A stretch of 64,000 nt of DNA from Orthonyx spaldingii (taxonomy: Eukaryota; Chordata; Aves; Passeriformes; Orthonychidae): contig VZTJ01000112.1 of the NCBI GenBank assembly GCA_013397795.1, positions 365,052 through 429,051 of the forward strand, written 5' to 3'. The notes beneath the pieces are model-generated. The model did not search any database and was not told the DNA's origin. It worked only from the letters and a program-made list of their open reading frames with translations. A program made the translations under genes and the position numbers. Shown here piece by piece: positions 12,396-23,760 of the stretch (position 1 is the stretch's first letter; every line of letters begins with the position of its first letter).

Positions 12396-14885
12396 CTCTT
12401 TGCAGAAAAAGAAAACTTTGAAAGCAAGGAAAATGAGTGAGTTTCTAGCTGCTGATCTGGAAAAGTAGAAAACAATTCAAAGCAATACTGTACGTGGGTG
12501 TTTCTCAAAAGAGGCTGTGGTGGGAAGTGTGTGATCTGAGTAGTTTGCTCTTAGCGGAGACAGTAGGCACTCTTGTGTTTGACAGAGACCCTGCATGTAG
12601 CCTTGTTTTCGCTGGCATGCATCTGTGTTATTGCAGGTGCTTAGCAGAGACAGAGGTGCTCGTGGTTTGCTTCCCAGATTTGCTTGCCTCTGAGGAAGGC
12701 AAGGCCCACCTGGCTTGAGCTGAGAAGAATGCAAGGAAGAGCACAGCCAGGCTTGTGCTCTGGCCTTTTTGCAGTGTTCTGGTTAACCACTCACCTGTAA
12801 AAACAATTTGCATTCTGAAACAGGTTGTTTGGGGAAGAAATGAAGAATGGCAGTAATCTGCAGCAGAATCCTGAGGAGCAGCGTCAGTGTAAACTCAAGT
12901 ATTGTGGTGCCTATGAGATACAGACTGTGGGACACTACCTGGAGGTGAAGCTTTTTCCAGCATCATTGAATTTTCACGTGTATCTTCCTAGCACCAGTTC
13001 CACTGTGTGTATCTTGCGTGAGATGGATTTGTGACTCATTTATAGATACACAGTTCACTCCACATAGACTTTCTTGTTTGGATAGGTATGAAGTGGATTT
13101 CCGACAAAGCTGGTTGAGTTTCGTGCTGCTGGTATGAATATCTACATCTTGCTGTGGTGTATTTCTGTGTTACACCACAGGTTCTGAAAAGTGCATAATA
13201 ACTGCAATCTTTATTTTGTAGTCTGGGATTTTGGAACCACAGTCATCACTTCCTATGACAACTATGGAATCAGTGTTGGTGTTAGCACTGTCTGTGCCTG
13301 CCATGTGGCAGAAAATAGATTATATTATAATAGTGAATGGGTTAAGGTTATTATTTCTTAACTGTTTCTGCCTGTAGTAGGATGTGTAGGATGCTTTGTG
13401 TTCACAAAGAGGAAACTTATTTGTAGTAAGAGCCTGATTCTCTATTAGTAAGTGGGCGACTGTTGTGGGACTGCTTTGGTCTCCTTTGTCCCAGGGAAAG
13501 AAAAATTGGTATTGCAGTTGTCTCTAATCTGTCACCTGAGTACTCTTGAAAGTTGCCTACTTCTACAACATCCATTAGTCTCCAAGGGTGAGTAATATCC
13601 AACTACATATGCCAGTAGTTGTAGTATTGCTTCAACAACCCATAGATTCTATTGTGGTTTTTGTGGTTAAAGTGGAGACACACAAGAGAGAATTTTAAAA
13701 TGCTACTTTTCCTGCTGTTGAAATCAGTAGTAAGACTTGTGAGGGAACAAAGTTGGGCCTGTTTCTGGCACTTCAGAAACCCTCCTGTAAAATATTTGAT
13801 TCTTTTCATTAATTGTACATATTTGCTTGTCACGGCTTCATAGAGAAAGCTGTAGCAAAAAGATTGTCTTTTATCATTGTTCTCTGCAGACCCAAAATCA
13901 ACATTTCTGTGACTCCCCTTTTCTTTAAATCATCTCTGATAATGTCTGCTTGAGCATTTGAATATGTGCAAATAAGATGAATTCATGCCCCCAATTACAT
14001 TTGTCTTGTACGTGAACAAACAGTATGATTAGAAATTTAAAGGATAAAACCTGTACCAGTGCCTTCATCAGAAGTTATATAAATATAAGCCCTTGGAAAA
14101 TTACTTTTCATTGGTACAAATCAATGTAGAAGGGAAGCCAGAACCATGAAGGGCAGGTATTCTGCTGAATGCTCAGGAATGCAGGAGTGTAAAATTATAA
14201 GTAGTATACAAATTAGATTCTTCAGGTCTCTCCAAGCACGTAAAGATTTTTTTTTTTTGAGTGAGAAAAAGGGAAATTTATATCATATATTTTAAGAATG
14301 AAGAAAAGTAATGTTTTTAGATTTAATATAGGACTAGATGTAGGCTGTGGGATATTAAAATGGAAAGTAGAGAATAGAGGATGCTGCCAAAAGGATAACA
14401 GACACACAGCATTATTCTGAAAGAAACTTGTGTCCTTAAAATACTATTATGCACATTAAACATTGTAAGAAGGGCCTGTATGAAAATCTTGAAAGAATTA
14501 ATAGGATTTTGCATCACATTAATACACATAAAAATCTAGGGTAAAATAGGAAGTTGGAAGAAATTTTATTTTTCCACTCAAACTGCTAAAAGTAAGTTGT
14601 TTTTATTGCTTGTGCATCTATACTTATGTAGAGACTACAATTTCAATAATTTATTCAGTTTCTCTGCAGAAATCTATTTTCAACCTATAAAAAAATATCT
14701 CTAACTCTGGTTTTTAGGTGGGTAATGACCCTGTACCAGATCAGTCCATTCCTGTCATTTTACAGAAATACCCATCTTGGAAGGGGAAGACTCTCAAGTT
14801 TGACATAACAGAAGGAAAGCTCTTTCATACACTACCCAGGAGCTGGGTCAGAGAACTAAACATCTTTACAGAATTGTTTCTGTGA
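12396..14885. other. Non-coding unique DNA with small unassigned frames
   Basis: Several frames of 60-85 codons overlap on both strands near 12477-12813, where GC is slightly higher, but they contradict one another and match nothing I know. A perfect hairpin at 13152-13180 is listed separately. No gene is supported. Confidence 0.5.
13152..13180. repeat. Perfect 10-bp inverted repeat with 9-nt loop
   Basis: CTGTGGTGTA at 13152-13161 is matched exactly by TACACCACAG at 13171-13180. Each arm carries TGTGGT, the core bound by RUNX factors, so the two cores are in opposite orientation. The stem is too short for a microRNA precursor. Confidence 0.85.
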
Positions 14886-14910
14886 GATTTGATTTGATTT
14901 GATTTGATTT
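14886..14910 (+). repeat. (GATTT)5 microsatellite
   Basis: Five perfect tandem copies of the pentamer GATTT in an otherwise unique stretch. A short array like this may vary in length between individuals. Confidence 0.95.
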
Positions 14911-15497
14911 AAACGTTTGGCTAAGCAGGGAGACAAAATCGGAGGTGATCCAAGCCCAAGAATATGTGACATAAATTGCCAAGGCATATGAAGAACATAT
15001 TTGAAAAGAGCAAGTAACGAAAAATTCTAACACTTTTAAAGATCATATTGACAAGGAAAGGTAGCAATTGATGGAGGCCAGGCCTATAACACTTTCTTGC
15101 AATTTTAGCAAAGTTCTAGTGAGTTTTTCTGTCAGTCTATGAAGTACAAATGAGGCATTTTGTAAAGACCCTCAGTCAGTCATCTGGTAGAATCCCAGTA
15201 CAAAGATGAATGGATCAGGACAAGACTGTGAGGTCTGTGGATAATAAAGTCTCTGCAGAATTGCATCTCAGCCATGGGCAATTGCAAAGCAGAAATCTCT
15301 TCATTACAAGGGTTTTGGTTCTTCTGGAGAGTTATCTGGTAAGAGTGAACACAGCAGCCTGATCACCCTGCCTCTGGATGGTTAGTGTGTTCACATTGCT
15401 GTTTGTATCAGACCATGACTGTAAATCAATCTTTTTCCTGGGCTGCCATTTACATAAACAGCAATATTCATGTTAAGCTTCAGTGTCTGCAAATGCT

Positions 15498-15519
15498 TGC
15501 TAGCATTTAAATGCTAGCA
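15498..15519. repeat. Perfect 22-bp palindrome
   Basis: The centre is GCTAGCATTTAAATGCTAGC, which equals its own reverse complement, and one more T/A pair flanks it. The same bases can also be read as two direct copies of TGCTAGCATTTA spaced by AA, so the palindrome may have arisen by duplication of a shorter palindromic word. Confidence 0.95.
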
Positions 15520-17302
15520 TTTAGCTAGAAAGTGTTCTTTGTGACCAGGTATTTTTGTCACATCAAAACCTACCAAAATTTCCTTAACTGTAAGATTTAT
15601 TAATATTTGGAAATTTGTTACTTAATCTAGAGTTGAAATGTAGTTACATATGCCAACTTAATACCACAAAATAGCCTAAGAATATTCTTAAGCAGTATGT
15701 CAGATAAATTTTATTGCAGCTCCATTAGTATTACCATTAAGCAGCTGACTAAAGGTCATAATGAATACTTACTGTTTTATATCACCCAGGAGGTACTAAG
15801 CACAGCTGGAGTCTATTTCACTACTTGAACACATATAATAGTTGACAAATTGTCGATCAGTGGATATGTCCATCTTACCAAAGTACTTTTTCTGCCCAAG
15901 TATGTAGCAATTCTTCTGGTGTGCATTGCATAATAGATGGTGAAGGGTTTTTTTAAAAAAGAGAAGTTCTTACTAAATGGCTGGTTGTTGCAGTCCTATT
16001 TTTTTAAGTACTGCCTATAATTCTGTGGTGGTACTGATATTTCAGAAATGCAGTCAGGTCTGACATGATTCTTGCTAACCAGTTTAACAAGTAGGGAAAC
16101 AGCTATTGAGATTTCTGGTGTTCAAGATGATGAAAATTATTCTGGAGATTTTATTTTATTGATGCTTGGTTGGTACTGCTTTTCATACTTTTCCGACCAT
16201 ATAATTCCTTCTACTGATATCAAGTTCTGCTGGAACAGCAAGAAGATTATGACCTTATTGTAATTTTTTTAGCAGCTGTTGCAAAATAGGCCTTGGTTCT
16301 TAGCAAACCAGTTCTGTGCATTTAGAATGAATTTTTTAGACTAACTGGTGGAAAAAAAATCATCAAAATAGATGGCTTGATTTATGCAATGACTTGAGCT
16401 TACTTTACTCTTCTTTCTTGTGAGAAGACAAATATGATCATGCAGAACCATGTGAGGAGCATGGACTTGGTATCCTTTTAATTGTTGTTATCCATCTAAT
16501 GCAGTTCAGCAATTGTAGTTGCAATAGGAAAGGCCTGGCTTTAAGTACTTCATATTTTCAGTTAGTGCTTCCTCCTGTTTCCAGTGGATTTTATGAGTAC
16601 ACATAACTACAGAGGACAAAGGGACAACTTCTTTATGACATATGAAAAAATATTCCATGATCCTCTCAGTCCTATTTCTTTTCACTACAGAAAGTGTATG
16701 AAACTTCAGACTGCATTCAATTTCACATTCATTTGGCAGCAATGGTACTGTAAACCTGCTCATTTCCTACAGGGCTTTTGCAATATGTATTTTAGCACAC
16801 ACATTCAGCAATGACTGACTTTTGATCTAAAATGAACTAAAAATATTACCAAAAATTGTGTGTGTGTATGTGAATGAAAGAGAAAGGTTAGCCCTCAGCT
16901 GTGTCTTGCTTGAGTGTCTTTTGACATTAACTTGTTCAAAAGAGAATAATTTATGCTCAAATACAATTATATTAACAAGCAAAAATAGGGTCCTCATCTA
17001 AAAGTTTATGCTCTAAAGCCCTCAGATGAATGAATTTATTTCCTTTTCTTCATAAACACAAATTTTCTTCTTCTCAACAGCAACTCATTCCCCTTTAGTC
17101 CATTTGCACAGGTAATCTCTTATTATTAGTAGCAAATTGCAAGGCAAGAAAGGGTTAAATTTTTATGGCAGAATGCCTTGTTGGCCTGAGTAATCTGGTC
17201 ATTCAGCAGCCACAGTTCAATGGGACTTGATGTTCAAATGTTGCTGTTCTCCACACCTCACCCTGGCTGAAACTGGGAATGTAACTGAGGCCACAAAAGA
17301 AA

Positions 17303-17325
17303 TGGGATATCTCAGAAATATCCCA
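17303..17325. repeat. 8-bp inverted repeat with 7-nt loop
   Basis: TGGGATAT at 17303-17310 pairs exactly with ATATCCCA at 17318-17325. Short structures of this size are expected occasionally by chance. Confidence 0.8.
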
Positions 17326-20129
17326 AATCTCATGGTTATCACCAAAGTATGTCCTTGTCAGGTGGTCAACATCTCTCATGGGGCATAGGAGAGCTGCAAG
17401 TTGAAATTCTGCCTTCCCATGAAAGAGACCAAATAGATGTGTCTTAGACTTCCTTGTCAGAATATCTTAATCTGATTAACAGTGAAGCGGCATTGAGATT
17501 CAGTGGAAATTGCAAAATGCAGAAACAAAAATGAGAAGAAAAATTGAGAGATAGTTTAAGAGTATCAGAGACTTAAAATCCCAAAAGTCTGGTATTGTAT
17601 TACAGAAAAATAGAAGCCACACTTGTAATAAGTAGCTATTATGCTCTATATACATTCACATGTCAGTTGACAACTCTGTAAAGTTCTTTTAGACTAGAAG
17701 TAATGAAATATAAAAATTCAAAAGAGAAGGAAAGATGGTTCCTGCTGGCTGAATCAAGGGCTATGGCTTTTGCAGCACGTTTAGGGCAAAAAAAAATAGT
17801 CCCTAGATACCCACAAACCCAAAGAATTGTATAGATAATTTACTAGATAGAAACTTCCAAATTCTTCATAGTGCAGAAAAAACCCTCAGATATAAACACT
17901 TATCTTGCACTTGGAAAGAAACATGGTGGTGTGTCCAAATACTGTATAAGTGCAATGAACAGCTTTAAAATCCATTAGCTGCTTAGTTAAAGAAGGTCTT
18001 TTAAAAGGAAACACTTTGGGTTTAGTTCGAGTAGGCTTAGGTGACCTCAGCGCAAGAGTCCTAGAAGGTTTTGCTGAGATGATTTCTGGTCAACCTCTTT
18101 ATTTTTATTAAAAGATGATTTTTTTGCTTATTTTAAAGCCCAAGTCATAAAATTGTGCTAGTGTACAGAATGTGAGGAGAATGGTTTTGATTTGTATAGA
18201 TTAGTCAGCTTGCTATCGATTGCAGGTAAATTAATGGAAAAGTTGATCATGAATTCAATAAAGAATTACAGAATGGAAGCGTAGTTCATACCTGTCACAT
18301 AGTTTTATGATGAAAACACCTTGTAAAACAAACTTTCAGTTTTCTCATGTGGTTATAAGTCTAATGAATGCACTGTCTAAACAGAGGATATTTAGGCTTC
18401 AAAAAACTCTTGATGCAACGTTGGAATTAGGAGGAATGACAGCACTTCACACTGTCACAGCAGTATCTAACAAACCAACTGAAACTGGCCTCACTGGCCA
18501 ATGCCAAAGAGATGTTTTCAGTGAATAGTGCTTACTCTGTGGGATGTTTCCAATGGCATCCTCCGAGGACTTATTCTGCCAGTGTTTGGTGTCATCTTCA
18601 CTGACAGGACACCAGACCGCAACATCTTGGCCAAGAATACTTTTGGACAAAGTTTAGTGGAAAATTATGAGGGAGGGCATCCTCATGTTTTTATCACTTT
18701 GCGTCACATAGACTCACCTTCTTGGAATAAAATGTACACACTCAGGTGTAAGGCTGTACAGAGGAGACAGGTGTCAACAGAAATGGCAACTGCATCCTGT
18801 GGAACAGTCACTGACTTAAAAGAGTTTGAGGTCAGAGTGTCAAGAGTGCTGAACTGGAGCTCTTAGGGAAGTGTGCTCAGAAAGGCCAGTGGGATTCCTG
18901 GACGTGGCAGTAGTGGGCTGGAAAGTGATTTTTACCTCCTACAGCTGAGTAACTAAGTGATTCCCAATCAATACTCTGCTAACTGTTCTCTTACAGACCC
19001 TTTGTGTTATCTCGGGAGCCAGCTTGTCTTTGTCATTGTCATTCATGCTTCTTTAGCTCAACGTTATAGGCAGAATGTTATGAAGCAGAAGACCAGGTAC
19101 ACAAGCAATTTCTTGGATAAAAGCCCCAAAGTACAGAACTTTTTCACCTGAGATGGTCTGTGTTCAAGGCACTAAAGGAAGACTTGTGTGCTGGTTCAAT
19201 GCAGCTTTTCTGTACAACTTGGAGCTGGTTTTAACACTACCTGCAGTGGTGGTGAGAGAGACAAAGTTCTGATCCTTAGTCTTGTGATGCATTTCCTCTG
19301 GGACATCATAGAAATCATGCCCATCTGCAAAGTAGGGCCAATGCCTCTTCCCAGTCCTGGAGGCAATCTGAGGGTGAGAACATTAATGACAGTGTGAGGA
19401 CACTGCAGCAGTTAGCCCTTTGGGGAGAGCTTTGGAGTCATGAGACCAATGCCTCATGTAGGGGGATATAAAGGAATCTGCTGAAAGGAATATCTTCCTC
19501 ACAAATGCTGTGCAGAAATATCAGCCAGTCTAACTGAAACCTGACTGCAAGTTTGTTTTAAAACTATTTTTAAATGTTTAAGACTTAATTTTAAATGTGT
19601 TGGCATTTGTGTATTTGGAGAAGTGCTTCAGTTCCATTTAAGCACTGGATATCCATTTACATTCAAGAATGTATCACTCCTTTATTAAATATATACTCCA
19701 AGGCCCTAACACAGTGTCTCCAAGTAGCAGTTCTACATTCATGTATTCTTTATCACTTCTAAAACATTTAGTTCTGTGTAAAACATTTAAGTTCCTTGCT
19801 GTCTCTAAATACTGTGGTAGCCATGTGCGTGGCCAGAGAAGACAAAGATTAACTGTTTATTAACATATTAGTAACGTTTTAAAATGCAGCAAGTCATTTT
19901 AAATGACAGAGATACAAAGACATCTTCATATGGAAGTGTTTTTGGACAAAATATAGCTTACTGGAAGACAGTAAGCCTAAATATGTGGGAAGACCAGAAT
20001 AATGCTCAAACTGGTCATAATAAGCTACATGTTTGTCTTAAAAATTGTTTACTGGCAAAAAATTTAATGTTTTTCTTGCTTTTAGGTAGCTAGACTCTTA
20101 TTAACATTTTTTCCAAATTCTTTACAAAG

Positions 20130-20460
20130 GGTAGTAGCTCAGTTATTTGATAGCTAACTGACAATAATTAGCTTATTATGATGATTAATGCTTATTCAGG
20201 ATGTTTAATTTGCATGCTATAAGCATGGTGAGACAGCTAATTTGAAGTTATGCCAAATACTGTATTTAGTTTTTATATACAGCATTTGTTTGCCTTTCCA
20301 AATATAAAATAATTGACAAGAATAATCATAGCTGAGGATGTTAAGTCAGCAAGTTTTCATTTCTCCTTTTAATAACAGTGATGTGTTACTTAGTGAACCA
20401 ATTAGCAAGGTAAACTTTACTTGCATTAAAAAAATGCATAAGGCTAAGGAAGAATTTCTA
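20130..20460. promoter_or_regulatory. Candidate conserved non-coding element, homeobox-motif rich
   Basis: AT-rich but high-complexity block packed with TAAT-core words (ATAATTAGC, GATTAATGC, TTTAATTTG, GCTAATTTG, CAATTAGC) and the octamer-like ATTTGCATG. The clustering of homeodomain/POU-like sites with no simple repeat is typical of developmental enhancers. AT-rich DNA also produces such words by chance, so the call is weak. Confidence 0.28.
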
Positions 20461-20606
20461 AATTGTAGTTAATGGAATGTCAACAAAGATGCATATTCTG
20501 TCATTTTTGCCCAGGTGAGAACCATCTGTCCTAGATAGATAGCATTTCTCCAGCTTTTCACAAGGAAGAAGGATACAAGGTCATTTTTATGCACCTTGTA
20601 ATCAGG

Positions 20607-20627
20607 ATTGACTTTATGAAAGTCAAT
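20607..20627. repeat. 9-bp inverted repeat with 3-nt loop
   Basis: ATTGACTTT at 20607-20615 pairs exactly with AAAGTCAAT at 20619-20627 across an ATG spacer. Confidence 0.85.
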
Positions 20628-22046
20628 TAAGCTACTAGGCCTTAGCCGTAGTTTCAAAGAAATAGGCAGTGAAAGAATAAATATCTTTAATCATGGTTAC
20701 TAGAAACCTTCACTTTTTCCCCCAGGAAATGCCTGCGTATTCACGTGGAACTTGCATCTTGTTCAGGATATTTGGAGGAGTAAATTTTCTTGCTGCTTTT
20801 GATTGCCTGGGTTCTTTGTGCAGCAGAGCACACTTTAAGATGTGTTGCTCTTCTCCAAAAGCTTCAGTGTCTCTGGATTTGAAGCTTGAGTCTCCTTAAG
20901 TGTGCTTCAGGAGAAAAAGCCAAAAGGGAAAACATGTAGGGGCTTGTAGGGGAAAGAAAATGTCTGCAGTTGTGTCTGGAAAGTGATCTGATGCCTTTGG
21001 GACATGAGGGGAAAGATGTTTCTTTATGGGAAGTGTTGATGTTTCCTTCAAAGTCTTCCTTAGGTTTCAGCCTTTGAAGCAGTATGCATTGCAAAATTCC
21101 TCCCTGGGCATCATATAAAAGTAGATAGCACATCTACATTCGTGTATCAGTCCAAGCAGTTATCTCTGCTTAATAAACATTTCTGCTTGTTTTCTACAAA
21201 AGGCGTTTCTGGCTGTTCTCTCCAGCTAAGCAAATGGCTGGACTGTGGGTCACTGATGAGAAACAGAAGAATCTATCTTTTGTGAAGTGCCCTAATTTTT
21301 TTTATTTTTATTTTTTTTATCATCTGTCAACCTCAAATTTGAAATACCTGGGACATGTTGCAGGGTATTTATTCTTGTTCGTGTCGTTGTTTCCTCAAAC
21401 TGCTGAGAAAGCAAAGTGTCTGGATGCTTTCTGACTCTGAGGAATAAGTAGGGGAAGAGACAATTGTTCTCCTAGAGGTGATGACAAGACCCCAAGTCTC
21501 TGTCACTTGCCCAGGGTCCTTTTAACCTTTTGTTGTTTGGAAGAAGCTGGCAGTCTGTATTAATCTGTGTGAAAAATAGTGGACCTATTTCTGTCCATTT
21601 GACCTCCCCCACCCTTCAGTGGTCACAAGCCAGCCATGCAGGTTATCCCCAGCACTTACTCCAGCTCTCCCACTTTCCTGTTGAAGCACAGTCATAACAT
21701 TTACCACACTCTTGCAAGGAGCCAATTAGTGTGTGCTGGATCCATTAAAGTAGCACAGAACAGCTGTGTCTGCACTAGCAAACCAAACAAGACCAGGCAT
21801 GGGCTGGTGTGCACCCACAGGGCTTCAGTGTCCCACAGCCATGGCATGATGTTTGTCCAGGCCCTGCCCTTGATGATGCCCAGGTGTGGGGCAGGGGTTT
21901 GCTGAGCTCAGAGGTCCTTTAGTGAGCAGGATGAATGAAGGCTGCTCCCATGGTGGGGGTGGGAAGAATTTGGCCCACAGTTAGGAGCCATGCCACCCCA
22001 CTTAGGGCTTTGTCCCTTTTTGTTTACAATTACAGTCATAGAAAAA

Positions 22047-22070
22047 TGAGAAACTGTTCACAGTTTCTCA
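22047..22070. repeat. 10-bp inverted repeat with 4-nt loop
   Basis: TGAGAAACTG at 22047-22056 pairs perfectly with CAGTTTCTCA at 22061-22070 across TTCA. A tight cruciform or RNA hairpin is possible. GTAAGAAT follows directly and would act as a splice-donor-like word if transcribed. Confidence 0.85.
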
Positions 22071-23574
22071 GTAAGAATATGTGGAGTCACTGGTTATCCA
22101 CCACCTACTTAGATCCTCTTTATTTTAATTTTCTATTACATCTCCCAATACTTCATCACCACCTTTGTAACTTAGAGGAGTGCAGGGACCAATTTAAAAT
22201 CCATTGAAAGAGCCTTTGGCTTTCTGTAGTGGCTCCTGGATCAGGGCCAGGGGGTATAAACTGCTAGTGGCAAGTTTACAACAGTGCTCCCTTTGTGGGT
22301 GCCACTGCTGGAGCTTACTGAGGTGGCTGAGCACTTTAACAAAAGTGATTCTGCAGATTAACCCTGTGACAAGCTGTGTGTTCTCAGAGGGAACTCTTCC
22401 AAATTTTTAAAAACAATTATAATTCTCTATCCATGAATGCTGGACTATCACATGCTGCCAACACAGGGAAGCTTCAGAGAGGATTTTTTGGGCTATGCTG
22501 AATCTCCCTCTGTCTTTGTACTCTAACTAATCTAATCAGAGATTAATTTGCTGCTTGCTTTATTATCCCCATATTCAAACACACACAATGCAGTATTTTG
22601 TGAGCTTACTTCTGAAATAGATTCTGGCAAGGTTAAAAAAAAAATTCGTTTCCTTGCACTGCATATATACCCACTTAGTACTACACTAGTCATGTATTAA
22701 AAATACCTCTGATCTGGTATTGCCAGGGAAAATTAATTGTAGACTGAAAGGAAAAGTGGTGCATCACTCCTCAGTCTCAATCCCACTCTTTCAGTCTTGG
22801 ATTTATTCAGATCGAGAGTAATATAAATACATTAGTCAGTAATTTGGCTTTTACTCATTCATAGGCAAAACCCATCATTTCCTTAGTGTGATAAAAACCG
22901 TTCTGATGGAAATGCAAATCTTCAGGAAAAGTTCTGACATGGTTTAAATTGTCCATTGCATACTTTTGATCACTTGCATGAAGTCAAGGACTACCCCACT
23001 TGAAGCAAAGTTCTCAGTTAAACCAAAGCATGAAATAAGTTCCTGGGAGAGCAGCTGCCTGAGAAAAGCATTATATTAAATTCTATTATGTTGGTAGTTG
23101 GAAAGCAAAGAGGTTGCATTACTAATGATAAATCAAACTGATGAATTATTGCAACAAATTCTTTTTTTTAAAAATTGAAGCAGTCCTTAGTTGAAACGTG
23201 TTGAAGCTCAGAGAGTAGGTTCACAGTAGGTTTTCTAATGAGGATTTTTTTCAGATAGGATCATTTGTAGCTAGGTTTCATTTTTGCTGTTGTTGAAAAC
23301 TTAGCTTAAACCCATCCTTGTGAAGCTTGGAAGTGCTTGATATATTGTGCAGCCTTGATTTCACCACGCACAAACAAAAAATCCAGCCCTGTGGAAGTTG
23401 CAGTGATGATTTCCCGGCAGCCAACAGCCTGTGGCTTGCAAAGCTTTTTTTTTTTTTTACTATTTCTGTTGTGATTTGCTACATTCTGCTCTTTTTTAAA
23501 ATAACACGTAAAGGTCCCTTGTTGTTTGTGTACCATTGATACAATTCTCCTGTAAGCAAAAACAAAGAAGGCAG

Positions 23575-23760
23575 TAGTGCTTTGAATAGAGGGTGCCTGA
23601 TTGATAAGCTAGTTGCAGCCAAACCTGCTCTGGCTAATTGTCTTTCAAATGCCCTCATTAATCAAACAGAGGAGTAACTCTGACAGGAGGGCTGTCACTG
23701 TTTTCATGATTTCCTACTACTCACCTCACAGTGTGAGACCTGGCTGCGTACCCAAATCAT
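23575..23760. promoter_or_regulatory. Candidate conserved non-coding element
   Basis: Repeat-free, compositionally balanced stretch with words such as CCTGATTGATAAGC (PBX/HOX-like TGATTGAT), GGCTAATTG and CTCATTAATCAAAC. It has no open frame of interest. The boundaries and the regulatory role are inferred from texture only. Confidence 0.25.

Larger units (their letters stand above)
14911..20129. other. Non-coding unique DNA, no gene seen
   Basis: Long AT-rich stretch. It includes a 22-bp perfect palindrome (15498-15519), a short GT run near 16857-16872 and an inverted repeat at 17303-17325. The largest frame, 18528-18866 (112 codons), is unrecognised and has no obvious splice borders. No transposon was recognised. 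Confidence 0.5.
20461..23574. other. Non-coding unique DNA, no gene seen
   Basis: Contains two tight inverted repeats (20607-20627 and 22047-22070). Frames of up to 90 codons near 21636-22410 are unrecognised and mutually incompatible. No transposon was identified. Confidence 0.5.
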
